Shown in pieces: positions 1-8,869 of a stretch of 28,320 nt of DNA (position 1 is the stretch's first letter; each line of letters opens with the position of its first letter). The stretch comes from a virus. The notes under the pieces are model-generated. The model ran no database searches and had not been told where the DNA came from. It was given only the letters and a program-made list of their open reading frames with translations. The DNA lies in IMG/VR virus record IMGVR_UViG_3300032333_000284, positions 1 to 28,320 of that record; one strand, written 5' to 3'. A program made the position numbers and the translations under genes.

Positions 1-330
1 CCTTAATGCCTCTTCTTTAGATTTATCTGAGCCAGAGTAGTAACAAGTCTCTACGCCCCTAGCATTCACATTAGCTGCGCTATTAGCGTGAATGGACACC
101 AACATATCGTTTGCATCGCCATTGTCATTAATCCATCTAATACGCTTGATTAGAGACGTACTAGCACTGTTCTCGCCTGGATAGACATCAGGGACTTTCA
201 CTACGTCCCAGTAGGTAGTGTCTAGGAGTGGGTAGAGCTTTTCAGCGATCTTTCTTACCCATTCTACCTCGCCATTGGCACCTTGGTACTTAGCAGAATG
301 ACCAGTATCTATAAAGAGTTTTCTTTTCAT
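1..330 (-). CDS. N-acetylmuramoyl-L-alanine amidase (Amidase_3), 3' end outside window
   Basis: This is the phage endolysin candidate, cleaving the amide bond between muramic acid and L-alanine. I translated the open frame from ATG at 330 to the window edge, giving 110 N-terminal residues. Motifs typical of zinc Amidase_3 enzymes are visible: IDTGHS near residues 7-12 (likely zinc His11), acidic residues E22/E24, SIHANS at 79-84 (likely zinc His81) and GVETCYY at 92-98. No signal peptide is seen at the N-terminus, so release would need a holin or similar. It is the last late gene in the window, 25 bp after the LamG adhesin, and probably belongs to the same transcript. The C-terminal part, including the catalytic Glu and any wall-binding domain, lies beyond position 1. 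Alternative: a virion-associated lysin. Confidence 0.85.
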   Translation of the reverse strand, partial: MKRKLFIDTGHSAKYQGANGEVEWVRKIAEKLYPLLDTTYWDVVKVPDVYPGENSASTSLIKRIRWINDNGDANDMLVSIHANSAANVNARGVETCYYSGSDKSKEEALR

Positions 331-355
331 ATAAATTATAATGTATCTAGTAAAG

Positions 356-2434
356 CTATATCGAAAGAACAGCACGCTCCTTGAATGGAATTTCGTTTGC
401 GTCAAAAGTAGGGCTTCCAACAAGCGTGCCGTGATTGCCAAATCCAGAAGTATCTAGTGCATCAGAATACAGTAGCCATTCTCCCTTTAGATTAGTTCTC
501 ATAGCCGCATCATTTCTATTCAAGAAATATAGGTCATAGACCTCAGCAGCGGTTATGGCACGATCCCAGTACTTAACATCCTGTATCCATCCACCAAATA
601 TGCGGAATGCACCACCAATAGGGGCAGAGCCAGTACCAATAAACATGCCACTCGTTGATGCGGATAATGCGCCTGTCTGGGTAGTAAATGAATCTTGAAG
701 ACCGTTAAAATACCAACGGATGGATGCCCCGTCGTATGTAAGAACAACATGACACCACTGATTCAAAGGTATATTGTTTTGACCAACCAGAGCTTTTAAG
801 CCAACTGTTGAACTAATAGTTGATGTAAGCAACTTTCTTCCAGGACCCTGTGTCTGAAAGTTCCAATGATTCTGGGCTGAGTTATTACCATCTCCAATCA
901 TCGCTACTAGCTGTAATGATGATGCTGCTGACACTTTATCTCGCTTAAACCAGCAAGAAGCAGAGAATGCGCTCACTGAGTTACATATAGGACCGGTGTT
1001 GCCAAGGTCTACCCATTGGTCAACCCCATTGAGTCTAATCGAACCAGTACCCTGATTCCTTTGTAAAATACGATCTTGAAGCGGAGTATTGCAGCTCCAA
1101 ACTGCTCTAGAGAAAGTCCCGTGGTTTGCTAAACCAGAAACATCGTTTACTACTGTTCCTCCTGCTTCTGCAGTTGGCATGTCTAGAACTAAAGTAGCAC
1201 GCATAGTGGCATCGTCTGTTCCGTAGAAGTAGCGAGCACGATGCGTGTTGATTGTGTAATCATTACGATGGTAAATACGTGGCTGAGCAACCAATCCTTG
1301 GTTAGGAACACCTGTATTGTAGTAAGTCCCTATTCTTAGCTGACCACTGTTTGTTCCTAGTGCTCCTGTTGCTGCAATGGTGCTTATAACACTACCATCT
1401 GCCATAATGGTAATATTAGAACCGTCATAGGTAGCACTAATGAAATGCCACTGATTGAATGATAACTTAGTACCAACTGCTACTATATTCTTTGTTACAC
1501 CACCAATAGTAGAATACCAGGACAGTGAACCATCAGTAGTTATTGTCAGGAAGTAAGAGTCAGTAAAACCACTAGTTGAGTTGTCGAAAAGCACTAGGTT
1601 CCAACCAGAAACAGGTTTTGCCCATATTTCTAATACAACATAGTCTGTAGGGTTAAGCGAGGTAGCATTGCTAATAAGTATGCCTGCACCAGTAGCTACG
1701 TCTAGAGCAGATATAATATTTCTTTGGACTAATCGATTAACATTCGTAAGAGTGTTTCTTGCACTCATTGGTAACACTGTAGTAGACCAAGTGATTGATG
1801 TAGCGGTGAGAGTATTGCTACCAACCTGATCAGCAATAGCAGTACCGCTACCTTCTTCCATCAGAAATGAACTAACCGGTGTATATGGATGACGAGCATC
1901 AAAATAGTCTACCTCAGCATCGGAAAGTGTGAAGTACTGGTTGTAAACCTGGATGTCTTTCATATAACCACTAAAGAGCTGACCGGGTGACCCTGAAAGA
2001 GTTCTCTTACCAATGAAAAGATTAGTCAGAGCGTTCGTGTTGATCGTATATGTTTGTGATGTCAGCAATACACCATCTACCCAGATATCAATATTAGTAC
2101 CACTGGTTGAGTATACTATTCTACGCCACGTATTAAGTCCTATCCTAATGTTGAATAAGCCTTTGGAAATAGTTCGGTTTATAGTAACACCGTCGGAAAA
2201 CATGTAGTAGACACCTCCTTGCTGCCCAATGATCATAGCCCTTGTATTAGCACCACCAGTATCAAGGGCGCATACTGTTCCGAGGACATCACTTGTAAGG
2301 TAGATCCACGCAGCTACAGTTACATTAGCTGTACCAGTGTTTATGCCAACTGGACTAGACTTAACTAACGCAGACGAGGATCCATTAAAGGCTATTGAGT
2401 TTGTGTATGGTCGCATACATAGTCTTGATGGCAT
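356..2434 (-). CDS. Tail-associated adhesin with three LamG-like (concanavalin A-like) domains
   Basis: This 692-residue beta-rich protein probably binds host surface polysaccharide at the tail tip. Three LamG/ConA-like modules can be read in tandem: residues about 12-185, 250-405 and 460-645. Each carries the typical core (a W in a strand such as AAWIYL or SCWFKR, then the W-x-x-I/V/H-x-x-T/S-Y pattern and a DG/NG turn). The modules are separated by linkers of about 40 residues; the second and third linkers share a D-x-SG-x-x-NHGT pattern. No signal peptide or catalytic motif is recognised. It starts 10 bp after the preceding gene's stop; a second ATG at codon 7 is an equally possible start. 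Its place between small tip proteins and the lysin supports a receptor-binding or baseplate-decoration role. The LamG fold is seen in the sequence; the adhesin function is inferred. Confidence 0.75.
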   Translation of the reverse strand: MPSRLCMRPYTNSIAFNGSSSALVKSSPVGINTGTANVTVAAWIYLTSDVLGTVCALDTGGANTRAMIIGQQGGVYYMFSDGVTINRTISKGLFNIRIGLNTWRRIVYSTSGTNIDIWVDGVLLTSQTYTINTNALTNLFIGKRTLSGSPGQLFSGYMKDIQVYNQYFTLSDAEVDYFDARHPYTPVSSFLMEEGSGTAIADQVGSNTLTATSITWSTTVLPMSARNTLTNVNRLVQRNIISALDVATGAGILISNATSLNPTDYVVLEIWAKPVSGWNLVLFDNSTSGFTDSYFLTITTDGSLSWYSTIGGVTKNIVAVGTKLSFNQWHFISATYDGSNITIMADGSVISTIAATGALGTNSGQLRIGTYYNTGVPNQGLVAQPRIYHRNDYTINTHRARYFYGTDDATMRATLVLDMPTAEAGGTVVNDVSGLANHGTFSRAVWSCNTPLQDRILQRNQGTGSIRLNGVDQWVDLGNTGPICNSVSAFSASCWFKRDKVSAASSLQLVAMIGDGNNSAQNHWNFQTQGPGRKLLTSTISSTVGLKALVGQNNIPLNQWCHVVLTYDGASIRWYFNGLQDSFTTQTGALSASTSGMFIGTGSAPIGGAFRIFGGWIQDVKYWDRAITAAEVYDLYFLNRNDAAMRTNLKGEWLLYSDALDTSGFGNHGTLVGSPTFDANEIPFKERAVLSI

Positions 2435-2444
2435 ACTTGATAGT

Positions 2445-2825
2445 TTATGCCTTCTTTTCTAGATCTTTTCCCATAGGCATGCTAATAACTGGGATATTAC
2501 CATCTCTTAGCATGACTTTGTTCTCTGCACTCTCAGCTTTAAACTCCTTTAAGTTAGTAAATTGAGCGAAGGGTTTTGGTTCGCTAACTTCTTCTGCTGG
2601 AGCATCTGGCTCCTTGATAGTCTTGATAAGAGATAGTTGCTTTTCGTAGTATGCTTTCGATGCGATGGTATCAATGTCTTCACCGTCTTTTACAAAGTAC
2701 TTCTGGTCAGGATCTACAGCATCGCCAGGAAGGTAAAAAGTAACTGAGTAAATCTTTCCTGTGTATGCAACTCCATCCTCTACAAAGTTTTTTTCTTGTA
2801 CAAACTTTTTAGTGTATCCGTTCAT
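2445..2825 (-). CDS. Small phage protein, function unknown
   Basis: I do not recognise this 126-residue protein. It is hydrophilic and acidic, with no signal peptide or membrane segment. The N-terminal half (residues 15-70) looks like a small beta domain with YSVTFYLPG and KYFVKDGED. A Pro/Glu-rich linker at about 71-85 separates it from a short C-terminal tail ending in KKA. It lies 6 bp downstream of the beta-rich protein gene and 10 bp upstream of the LamG adhesin, so it is probably co-expressed with tail-tip genes. It could be a fibre-assembly chaperone or minor tip protein, but nothing in the sequence decides this. Confidence 0.6.
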   Translation of the reverse strand: MNGYTKKFVQEKNFVEDGVAYTGKIYSVTFYLPGDAVDPDQKYFVKDGEDIDTIASKAYYEKQLSLIKTIKEPDAPAEEVSEPKPFAQFTNLKEFKAESAENKVMLRDGNIPVISMPMGKDLEKKA

Positions 2826-2831
2826 AAATTT

Positions 2832-3800
2832 TTATTTAACCATTATCCAAGTACTGTGATCTGCTGCTGTTCCTGCTGTGTAAGTATTCTCAGTACTGGA
2901 AAAACCGAATGCCCACCCTGATGAGCCCCATGTACCACCAAGTCCGAAGAACTCGTTTCCAATAGTTATACTTCCCCCTATAGCGATCATGAACGAGAAA
3001 TCGGGCACAGCACCAGCGGAAGGAACAGTTGCTGTATTAAAGAGTTGAAGATATGCAATGGCTGCTGAACGTGACCTACAATATAAGCTTTGGATATTAC
3101 CACCTGTTGATTTTATATTTAGAGTTGCATTGGCACCAAGATTTTTGAATGGCGTCCATGAACCGTCTGCTGCTGCAACCGGAAGGTATATGATCTGTGC
3201 AGCACCGAGGGTGTTGTTCTCATATCTTGGCGCAAACATATCACGAGTTTTCAAGCGCATAGCACTGTCAGCTTGGAGAGGCCCAACCTGCCCGTTAGTA
3301 GCAACTGGATCACTGACGTTGTAGACTACGAAGGGAAGATTGTTTTGTAGCCCTGTAGTACCAGTCTGTACCGAGACAAGACCTGACCTGTTTCTATCCC
3401 AGGTTGCACCATTGTAAGAGTAACCTAATGCGCCACTCCTGGTTGTTGTTGTATTTGCCTCTGCATCACCTGTAGTGCTTGCATCAGGCGTATTAGAGTT
3501 CGCGCTGATACCTTGTGCGTAGTTAACATCAACTGAACTAGTTGAACCACTATTCTTGGTAAATCGCACCTTACGCCATAGAAACCCACCTTTTCTTTTC
3601 TCAGTATTAGACAGACCGGAGTAAAGTGTTGTGAAGTTAACACCGTCTATAGAGTACTGTACATCTATGTTGATTGTACTAAGCACATTAAACTCGAATG
3701 AACTTATAACTATCTGCTCATCTCCATTGCTATTCTGTGGTATAGTAACTGGTCCAGCGCTTAGATCTAGTTGTGTGCCGAACAGACGAATGTTCTTCAT
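2832..3800 (-). CDS. Beta-rich virion protein, probable tail tip or fibre component
   Basis: The product is 322 residues when started at ATG 3800 (MKNIRLFG). The open frame extends 12 codons further, to 3836, but that extension runs through a GTAC-rich promoter-like element and has no typical translation context, so I prefer 3800. The protein is rich in Ser, Thr, Asn and Gly, with short alternating strands, a GTTGLQNNLPF segment and a Gly/Trp-rich C-terminus (residues about 275-322). It lacks signal peptide, transmembrane or catalytic motifs. Such composition is usual in phage tail-tip and fibre proteins. Position between the holin-like gene and the adhesin supports a structural role. The exact family is not recognised. 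Confidence 0.65.
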   Translation of the reverse strand: MKNIRLFGTQLDLSAGPVTIPQNSNGDEQIVISSFEFNVLSTINIDVQYSIDGVNFTTLYSGLSNTEKRKGGFLWRKVRFTKNSGSTSSVDVNYAQGISANSNTPDASTTGDAEANTTTTRSGALGYSYNGATWDRNRSGLVSVQTGTTGLQNNLPFVVYNVSDPVATNGQVGPLQADSAMRLKTRDMFAPRYENNTLGAAQIIYLPVAAADGSWTPFKNLGANATLNIKSTGGNIQSLYCRSRSAAIAYLQLFNTATVPSAGAVPDFSFMIAIGGSITIGNEFFGLGGTWGSSGWAFGFSSTENTYTAGTAADHSTWIMVK

Positions 3801-3864
3801 TTTTGATAGGTTCTGTACTGTACATATTGTATACAAGTATAGTTACTAACAAAAGGACATTCAG
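3801..3864 (-). promoter_or_regulatory. GTAC-rich putative late promoter (copy a)
   Basis: On the minus strand a TATACT hexamer (3841-3836) is followed by overlapping TACAAT (3831-3826) and then TGTACAGTAC. No good -35 lies at the usual distance from TATACT; TTGTTA at 3852-3847 is 15 bp from TACAAT. The element shares TATACT and TGTAC with four other gaps in the late region. It sits immediately before the ATG at 3800. Confidence 0.35.
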
Positions 3865-4229
3865 GAAAAATAGCGACTAAAGTAGTAAGCAACAATTAGA
3901 GTAATGAAGCAGGTAAAGGCTGTTTGTAGAGTTCTTGAGAAGAACTTCCCAAGCTTTGTTCCATTTCCAAGAACCCGGTTGGACTTTTCTACGTGTGTTT
4001 TTATTGGTCCTAACTCTTCTTGTATCATAGAGCGAGTAGTGGTAGCAATTGTCTGAACAGCTAGAAGCTCCTGCTTGGTTGCATAGTCTCTTGCTACACT
4101 TGCAACATATACACTGTGGTTCTGTACAAGGCTTTTAACATCAGCCTCGATATTCTGTACCATTGAGAAAAGCGTTCCAAAATTCCATTGTACCTCGCCA
4201 TACTGGTCCTTAGGTATTTTCGCCTTCAT
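3861..4229 (-). CDS. Holin-like or membrane-tethered protein with one C-terminal TM segment
   Basis: This 122-residue protein has a helical, probably coiled-coil region (about residues 18-85) and one clear hydrophobic segment at about 102-118 (AFTCFITLIVAYYF), followed by a short basic/aromatic tail. This resembles the topology of XhlA-type and other single-TM phage lysis proteins, which anchor by the C-terminus. Its ATG directly abuts the TAG of the preceding gene (4230-4232), suggesting translational coupling. It lies in the tail-tip/lysis segment, with the amidase further downstream, which fits a lysis role. A structural protein tethered to the membrane during assembly or DNA injection is the alternative. 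No sequence-specific holin signature was recognised, so the role is inferred. Confidence 0.6.
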   Translation of the reverse strand: MKAKIPKDQYGEVQWNFGTLFSMVQNIEADVKSLVQNHSVYVASVARDYATKQELLAVQTIATTTRSMIQEELGPIKTHVEKSNRVLGNGTKLGKFFSRTLQTAFTCFITLIVAYYFSRYFS

Positions 4230-4850
4230 CTATTCAATAGTTAATTCTTCTCCGTAGGCCTCCTTAACAACGTCCTGGTTTACATTTGAGAACTTTATAT
4301 TTTGCTTAGATTCATCACGTGCTGCGTAGTACATCTTCTTTAACTCAACTGGCACTCTGTAGGGCTTTGGCTCTGACCTTAGTTTTTCAATTTTTTTAGT
4401 TAATTTAGACTTCTCGTTTTCTGATTGGGCTTTTGCTAGTTCATCTTCAAGTATGTTTATCTTTGTGCTCCTTTCATGGTTCCAATCTTTAATACCAGAA
4501 TAAAGCACATTCGACTGCTTATGTAAGTTATCAACTTCTAATTTAACTTCATCTTCTGTTTTCCCTAGCAGTAAACCATAGAGCTTATGAATTGCTATAT
4601 TTAAGTCGTACTCTTTTTGCTGCTTTACCCACTCGCCATCTCCTCTTTTTAACATTTCTAAAAACACATCTCTATTCAATAAATCCTCTAATGGATTACC
4701 GTGTTCATTTATAACGTTATGAACTAAACGTATTTGTTTAGATTGAATCCATTCATTAGATTCGAGTATTCCATCAAATGTGAACTCTTTAGAATTCCCA
4801 CTCTTTTCACATATAAACTTTCTTTGTTCTAAATTTAGAATAATTTTCAT
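4230..4850 (-). CDS. Coiled-coil protein of unknown function
   Basis: This 206-residue, Lys/Glu-rich hydrophilic protein is not recognised. The N-terminal 60 residues look mixed alpha/beta. Residues about 85-160 are strongly helical, with a coiled-coil-like stretch at 127-160 (KINILEDELAKAQSENEK), and the C-terminus is acidic. No signal peptide or TM segment is seen. Its composition (Lys, Asn, Ile, Glu; AT-rich codons) differs from the Ser/Thr/Gly-rich fibre proteins on either side. That may mean a chaperone for fibre assembly or a later insertion. It lies 5 bp after the 375-residue tail protein gene and directly abuts the TM-protein gene. Confidence 0.6.
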   Translation of the reverse strand: MKIILNLEQRKFICEKSGNSKEFTFDGILESNEWIQSKQIRLVHNVINEHGNPLEDLLNRDVFLEMLKRGDGEWVKQQKEYDLNIAIHKLYGLLLGKTEDEVKLEVDNLHKQSNVLYSGIKDWNHERSTKINILEDELAKAQSENEKSKLTKKIEKLRSEPKPYRVPVELKKMYYAARDESKQNIKFSNVNQDVVKEAYGEELTIE

Positions 4851-4855
4851 ATAAT

Positions 4856-5983
4856 TTAGTTACCAACTGTTACGTACGTACCAAACCTAATAACCTCCTG
4901 GCTAAGATTAGTGCTACCATTAGTCGCAAGTAGTAAGGATGCACCATAGGCATTAATATATGGTGTAGTTACAGTTACGTTATTCTGACTAGTTGCCCAA
5001 GAAAGTGTTAGCGATGATGGTACGTTGCACATCTGCTTTCTAAACCTTATTGGATAGTGGTGCTTTTCTACGGCTGCCCATGTCCCATTATCTGTTTGCC
5101 AACCACCCGCAGCAACACCAGTCTCTTGCAGCCCTGGAGGAAGGAACTCTAGCTCATTAGGCATAAAAATACCTTCTGAAGATGATATTGCAAACAATAC
5201 TCCTCTAGAAAATGTACCTTTAGTTGCAGATAATGCCCCAGATGTACTAGAAGGGTAGTAGGTAGTACCAGCTGTAAGTCCTGACAGACCTACAATGTAA
5301 GCACCGGCTGTAAATGCTAAAACTGTTTGACCAGCACCAGTAGAAGCCTGCGCTGCAAATAGAGGCTTCTCACATATTCCTGACTCAGCTGCGTCTGCAT
5401 CTGCCTTGTAAGCTCTTCCGTCAGATGCTTTTAAATAAAGAAGGTCTCTTACAGAAAATGCTTCACCAGACACAACCGGACTTTGTAACTGCTTTAGGTT
5501 GATATTGTTAAACATCAAACCTTCAAACATAAATGATGTGGCTGAAGGCCACCAACCAACATAAGTATAGTATGGTGGTAAAACTGTGCTTTCTACTGCT
5601 CCTGAGGTTTTTGAACATAATGCTGTCCTACCGACTTCAGATGTCATTGTATTTAGGCCATTGATCAGACTACCTGGGAGATATATTCTTACTGAAGAAC
5701 CATCTCCAGCAGATGCTTCGTATGCCATCCCAATTCTAACCCGAGCGCCAAGACCTAAAATATCACCATCCATCTTTAACCATTTACCAGAAGTAGAATC
5801 CTGTTGTAGCAAGGTTGGTAAGCTATACGCTTGGTCTACAGAATTATTCGTAACAAGAGTGGTTGCTGTATAAGCCTCGCCTGCTGTAACTGTTTCAATG
5901 CGAGCCATCGCATCTAGTCTCAGATTATTATATTGACTCGCTAATGCTGGATTACCAGCGACAACTACACTTGATAAAGGCAT
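4856..5983 (-). CDS. Tail fibre-like structural protein
   Basis: The 375-residue product begins with PLSSVVVAGNPALASQYNNL, an N-terminus of a kind seen in phage tail fibre or tip proteins, followed by a helical stretch. The rest is Ser/Thr/Gly-rich beta structure. A segment at about 180-265 (DLLYLKASDGRAYKADAD, then LSGLTAGTTYYPSS) resembles small beta domains used in phage fibres for trimerisation or display. The C-terminus has an FRKQMCNVPSSLTLSW-like strand region. No enzymatic motif is visible. It has its own GTAC-rich promoter-like element upstream (5984-6042) and heads the group of tip genes down to the amidase. The structural role is fairly safe; the host receptor is unknown. Confidence 0.65.
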   Translation of the reverse strand: MPLSSVVVAGNPALASQYNNLRLDAMARIETVTAGEAYTATTLVTNNSVDQAYSLPTLLQQDSTSGKWLKMDGDILGLGARVRIGMAYEASAGDGSSVRIYLPGSLINGLNTMTSEVGRTALCSKTSGAVESTVLPPYYTYVGWWPSATSFMFEGLMFNNINLKQLQSPVVSGEAFSVRDLLYLKASDGRAYKADADAAESGICEKPLFAAQASTGAGQTVLAFTAGAYIVGLSGLTAGTTYYPSSTSGALSATKGTFSRGVLFAISSSEGIFMPNELEFLPPGLQETGVAAGGWQTDNGTWAAVEKHHYPIRFRKQMCNVPSSLTLSWATSQNNVTVTTPYINAYGASLLLATNGSTNLSQEVIRFGTYVTVGN

Positions 5984-6042
5984 GAGCTATATTGTACTTA
6001 TTCTACACACATAGTGTACATGTACAGTACATTTGGTATCAA
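5984..6042 (-). promoter_or_regulatory. GTAC-rich putative late promoter (copy b)
   Basis: Minus-strand elements are TTGATA (6042-6037), an 18-bp spacer containing GTACTGTACATG, then TACACT (6018-6013). TGTAGA follows five bases later. The block GTACATGTAYACT is shared with copy c at 12.05 kb. It sits between the 157-residue gene (stop TGA at 6039-6041) and the fibre gene. Confidence 0.45.
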
Positions 6043-6512
6043 GGAATCGTAACAACTAAAGTTATAGTTAAAGTGTCTGCGGTCGTTTTAACGATAGATG
6101 GAAGCGTTACGTGATCGAACATGCGACCACTGTTCGCACTTGCTGTTCCATCCATAAATGCGCCTGCCTCTGTTAATGTACCGTTAGCTGATGCTGAGTT
6201 GAAGAAGTACTCTATGGTGGCAACATTACCTGTAGGTGCAACCGCACTTGAAATAGTTGTTCTTGCTAACTCGGTTACTAGTTGGGTATCAGATGAAGCA
6301 GGTGTAGCCGCTCCAGTACCAACAGCCATGTAGTTTATAACACCAGTGTAAGTAAGGTTGTTACCAAACCTTAAAACCTGAACGTTCTTACCTCTATCAC
6401 AAGTAACATTGTGAATTGTATAGCTCTTTTTTAGCCTGCCAGTTTTAGCATCTCTCAGCTCAATCTTCATTAAGCCCTGAATTCCAACTGATTCTTTTAC
6501 TAAGTGTTTCAT
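6039..6512 (-). CDS. Baseplate/tail structural protein, common phage type
   Basis: This 157-residue beta-rich protein has the pattern of a widespread but poorly characterised phage tail protein. A charged N-terminal strand pair (KIELRDAKTGRLKKSYTIHN) is followed by INYMAVGTGAATPASSDT, a variable strand, then NGTLTEAGAFMDG and MFDHVTLPSIVKTTADTLTI. The "VGTG...P...SDT" and "LTEAG" blocks are typical of this group, which usually sits after the hub. It starts 8 bp after the hub gene stop and ends with TGA at 6039-6041, evidence that TGA is a stop codon here. A role in the tail tip or neck is inferred from position. Confidence 0.65.
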   Translation of the reverse strand: MKHLVKESVGIQGLMKIELRDAKTGRLKKSYTIHNVTCDRGKNVQVLRFGNNLTYTGVINYMAVGTGAATPASSDTQLVTELARTTISSAVAPTGNVATIEYFFNSASANGTLTEAGAFMDGTASANSGRMFDHVTLPSIVKTTADTLTITLVVTIP

Positions 6513-6520
6513 ATATTTGG

Positions 6521-8866
6521 TTAATTCAAGCGGTCACATGATGTGCCGTCGTAAACAAGTGGATTAGGTGTAGTAAGAGCGTCATTTGACCATACGCGCT
6601 CAGTACATAGCAAAGTTGAATAACTAGACTGCACATCGACTGTCTCGTTGATTGCCTCAATTTTGTTGAGCACCTCATCTTCGTTCACTACAATATCTTT
6701 TTCATCCTTAGTAATAAGTGACTGTAAGAAGTAGAGAAGACTCATGGTCTTTGTTGTAACCAAAGAAACTTGGTACTCAAAACTATCAGGACCCCTAGCC
6801 CTAGCTGTAATACTCTTGATAAGGTAATCCTCATCCAAACCTCTTAATGCCGAACTGATTCTCTGAGTCTGACCAGCGTGTAGACCACTTGAGTAGGTTG
6901 TGTATGTTGCTTCAAGCGCTTCGTTCGACCATTCTAGAATCTCCTGCTGTGCCCTTTGTTGAGCTCCCGCGATTGTCTTAATAGTCTTGTCTTCTATTAT
7001 GTGTTGCGTCTCTCCGTAGACACTTATCGAGGCGTTATCTTTATAGAGTGCAATAACTGGAAAAAATGGCTTTCCATTCCATACTATACTTGTTGCTAAA
7101 GTTGGAGCAGTATTGAACTTAATGACCTTTTCATTGAAGTTGTATAGAACGTCAAAATCTAGTAGTTCAATGAAGTACAGCTTATTAGTGCCAGCTGACC
7201 ATGATGCGTTGTATGTATTACTTGCACCGTCATAGTCTCCCTGTGCGCCTGCATCAATTTGGTAGTAGTTTGAAGCGTCATTCGCGCCACTTCTAGTAAT
7301 GACTACATGGTACGTCGTTCCTGAATCAAGAACCGCACCAGTGACAGTAAAGGTAGTTTCAACGTATGAAGTAGTTAGCGTCGCTCCTGCCACTGTTGCT
7401 GTTGTAGATGTGCTTGAAGCGCTTGGTGTATTACTCCCACTATCGCTAAAGAACTGGACCTGTAAGTTATCAACTGGCGCTCCAACCTTCTTCACTCTTA
7501 GTTTCACTCCATTACGTTTTCCATGCGCTGTAGTAATGACTTGCTGTGCTTGCCTTGTTCTAGCAGCTGCATCACCAATCGTCACATTAGCTGTACCAAA
7601 GTTTGTTTGTTTAGCCCCTACATTTGCAGTGTACGAATTAATGTTTTCAATACCAACAGCCTTTGTTGAACCTCCAACAGTTAGCGAATAGTCTTTATAT
7701 TTGTAACCTAGTTTAAAGATCTTATTCGTGCCATCAGTTTGATGAGTCAAGTCGTCATTGATAGCGTTTGCTGGATACTCACTACCCCTAACGTATATTG
7801 AGTTCCTTAGTTGATCAGCGTTACGCTTGATAATTAAAGACTGAGGTAAGTATTTGCCATTAGTATCAGTAAGATCGAATGCTGCTGGCTCAGTGAACTT
7901 TGCAAAGAAGTGAATATCTTTATCTTGATCTACATACCACTGCCATTGGAACAGCTCAGCCATTTTCTGAAATGCTGTAGAGGGCTGTGAGTAATTAAAT
8001 GCAATGTAGTTTATTACTTGAGTCGCTGAATACGCATTATTGCAGGTAAATGCAGTAGCCTTAACCTCTTGCCAGTTGTCGAAGGTAACGTTTACTGTAG
8101 TCGCTGCGACAGCTGTGACCTCAAGCTGAACTCTGGTAATAGTAGACCATGAAGGTGCACCTGTTGTAGAGAATCCTGACTTAAGCAGATGGACATGGTT
8201 CATACCTGAAACTAGTCCTGTTATCGACTTGCTGTAGTAAGCAGTCATAGCCGTGTTACCAAGCTTGATTACACAAGTGGACAGGTTCGCTGACGTATCT
8301 ACATAGATGTCTAGATCGATATAATCGCTCGTAGAAAAACCAGTTGGCTGTAAGTTGATAGATACGTCACGGTACGCTGTTGTCGTTGAACCTGAGCTAG
8401 ATAAACGCCTTGCCTGTGAACCTACAATGAAGTTCGTCGTATCTACAGAACCAGCACTCCAAATCTCGTTTGTCTCGAATGTTGCAATAGAGATCCTATC
8501 GTTCTTATTGATGTAGGTGTTCAATATGTCACAAATGATATTAATGACTGGCGAGCTTTGGTAGCTCTCGACTACTAAAAACCTATCCATTAAGTGGGTG
8601 TAATCCTTAACCACTACCTGGAACTTCACTAAGTCAACAATCGCACTTTCTTGAACATCGATAATGCTACCACCGAATATCTTTACTGAGTCTTGGTAAA
8701 GAATAACTTCATCTAAAACGCTTGGCACAAACGTTCTAGTACCGAATTTATCATATGAGAAGCGCAACACATCGACCTGGTCTGTGAGGTTCTCTTGAAG
8801 CTCGACATCGTTCCAGTCTATGAGTGAAGTTCTATCGTTGCCATTTACTAGGATTTGAAGTGCCAT
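6521..8866 (-). CDS. Baseplate hub / tail-associated protein with inserted beta-sandwich domains
   Basis: This 781-residue protein follows the tape measure by 3 bp, the position of the Tal/gp27-like hub. Residues 1-140 fit the hub N-terminal region: strands (NGNDRTSLIDWNDVEL), then VVKDYTHLMDRF and INIICDILNTYI, as in "late control D/gp27-like" proteins. Residues about 150-272 look like an inserted jelly-roll ending in NVTFDNWQEV, typical of carbohydrate-binding beta sandwiches. Hub-like sequence resumes at about 280-420 (KMAELFQWQWYVDQDKDIHF, then LRNSIYVRGSEY). A second beta insert spans about 430-575. The C-terminal hub part includes GLHAGQTQRISSALRG and a helical tail. No lysozyme or peptidase motif is evident. 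No separate distal-tail (Dit) gene was seen between it and the tape measure. Confidence 0.7.
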   Translation of the reverse strand: MALQILVNGNDRTSLIDWNDVELQENLTDQVDVLRFSYDKFGTRTFVPSVLDEVILYQDSVKIFGGSIIDVQESAIVDLVKFQVVVKDYTHLMDRFLVVESYQSSPVINIICDILNTYINKNDRISIATFETNEIWSAGSVDTTNFIVGSQARRLSSSGSTTTAYRDVSINLQPTGFSTSDYIDLDIYVDTSANLSTCVIKLGNTAMTAYYSKSITGLVSGMNHVHLLKSGFSTTGAPSWSTITRVQLEVTAVAATTVNVTFDNWQEVKATAFTCNNAYSATQVINYIAFNYSQPSTAFQKMAELFQWQWYVDQDKDIHFFAKFTEPAAFDLTDTNGKYLPQSLIIKRNADQLRNSIYVRGSEYPANAINDDLTHQTDGTNKIFKLGYKYKDYSLTVGGSTKAVGIENINSYTANVGAKQTNFGTANVTIGDAAARTRQAQQVITTAHGKRNGVKLRVKKVGAPVDNLQVQFFSDSGSNTPSASSTSTTATVAGATLTTSYVETTFTVTGAVLDSGTTYHVVITRSGANDASNYYQIDAGAQGDYDGASNTYNASWSAGTNKLYFIELLDFDVLYNFNEKVIKFNTAPTLATSIVWNGKPFFPVIALYKDNASISVYGETQHIIEDKTIKTIAGAQQRAQQEILEWSNEALEATYTTYSSGLHAGQTQRISSALRGLDEDYLIKSITARARGPDSFEYQVSLVTTKTMSLLYFLQSLITKDEKDIVVNEDEVLNKIEAINETVDVQSSYSTLLCTERVWSNDALTTPNPLVYDGTSCDRLN

Positions 8867-8869
8867 AGC

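Noticed and set aside
335-340. Perfect TATAAT on the minus strand just before the amidase ATG
   Set aside because: It would start transcription at or inside the ATG and no matching -35 is found. AT-rich gaps give such hexamers by chance.
7299-7691. 130-residue plus-strand frame in the hub gene
   Set aside because: It is antisense to the hub coding frame, which is continuous and typical; treated as a shadow.
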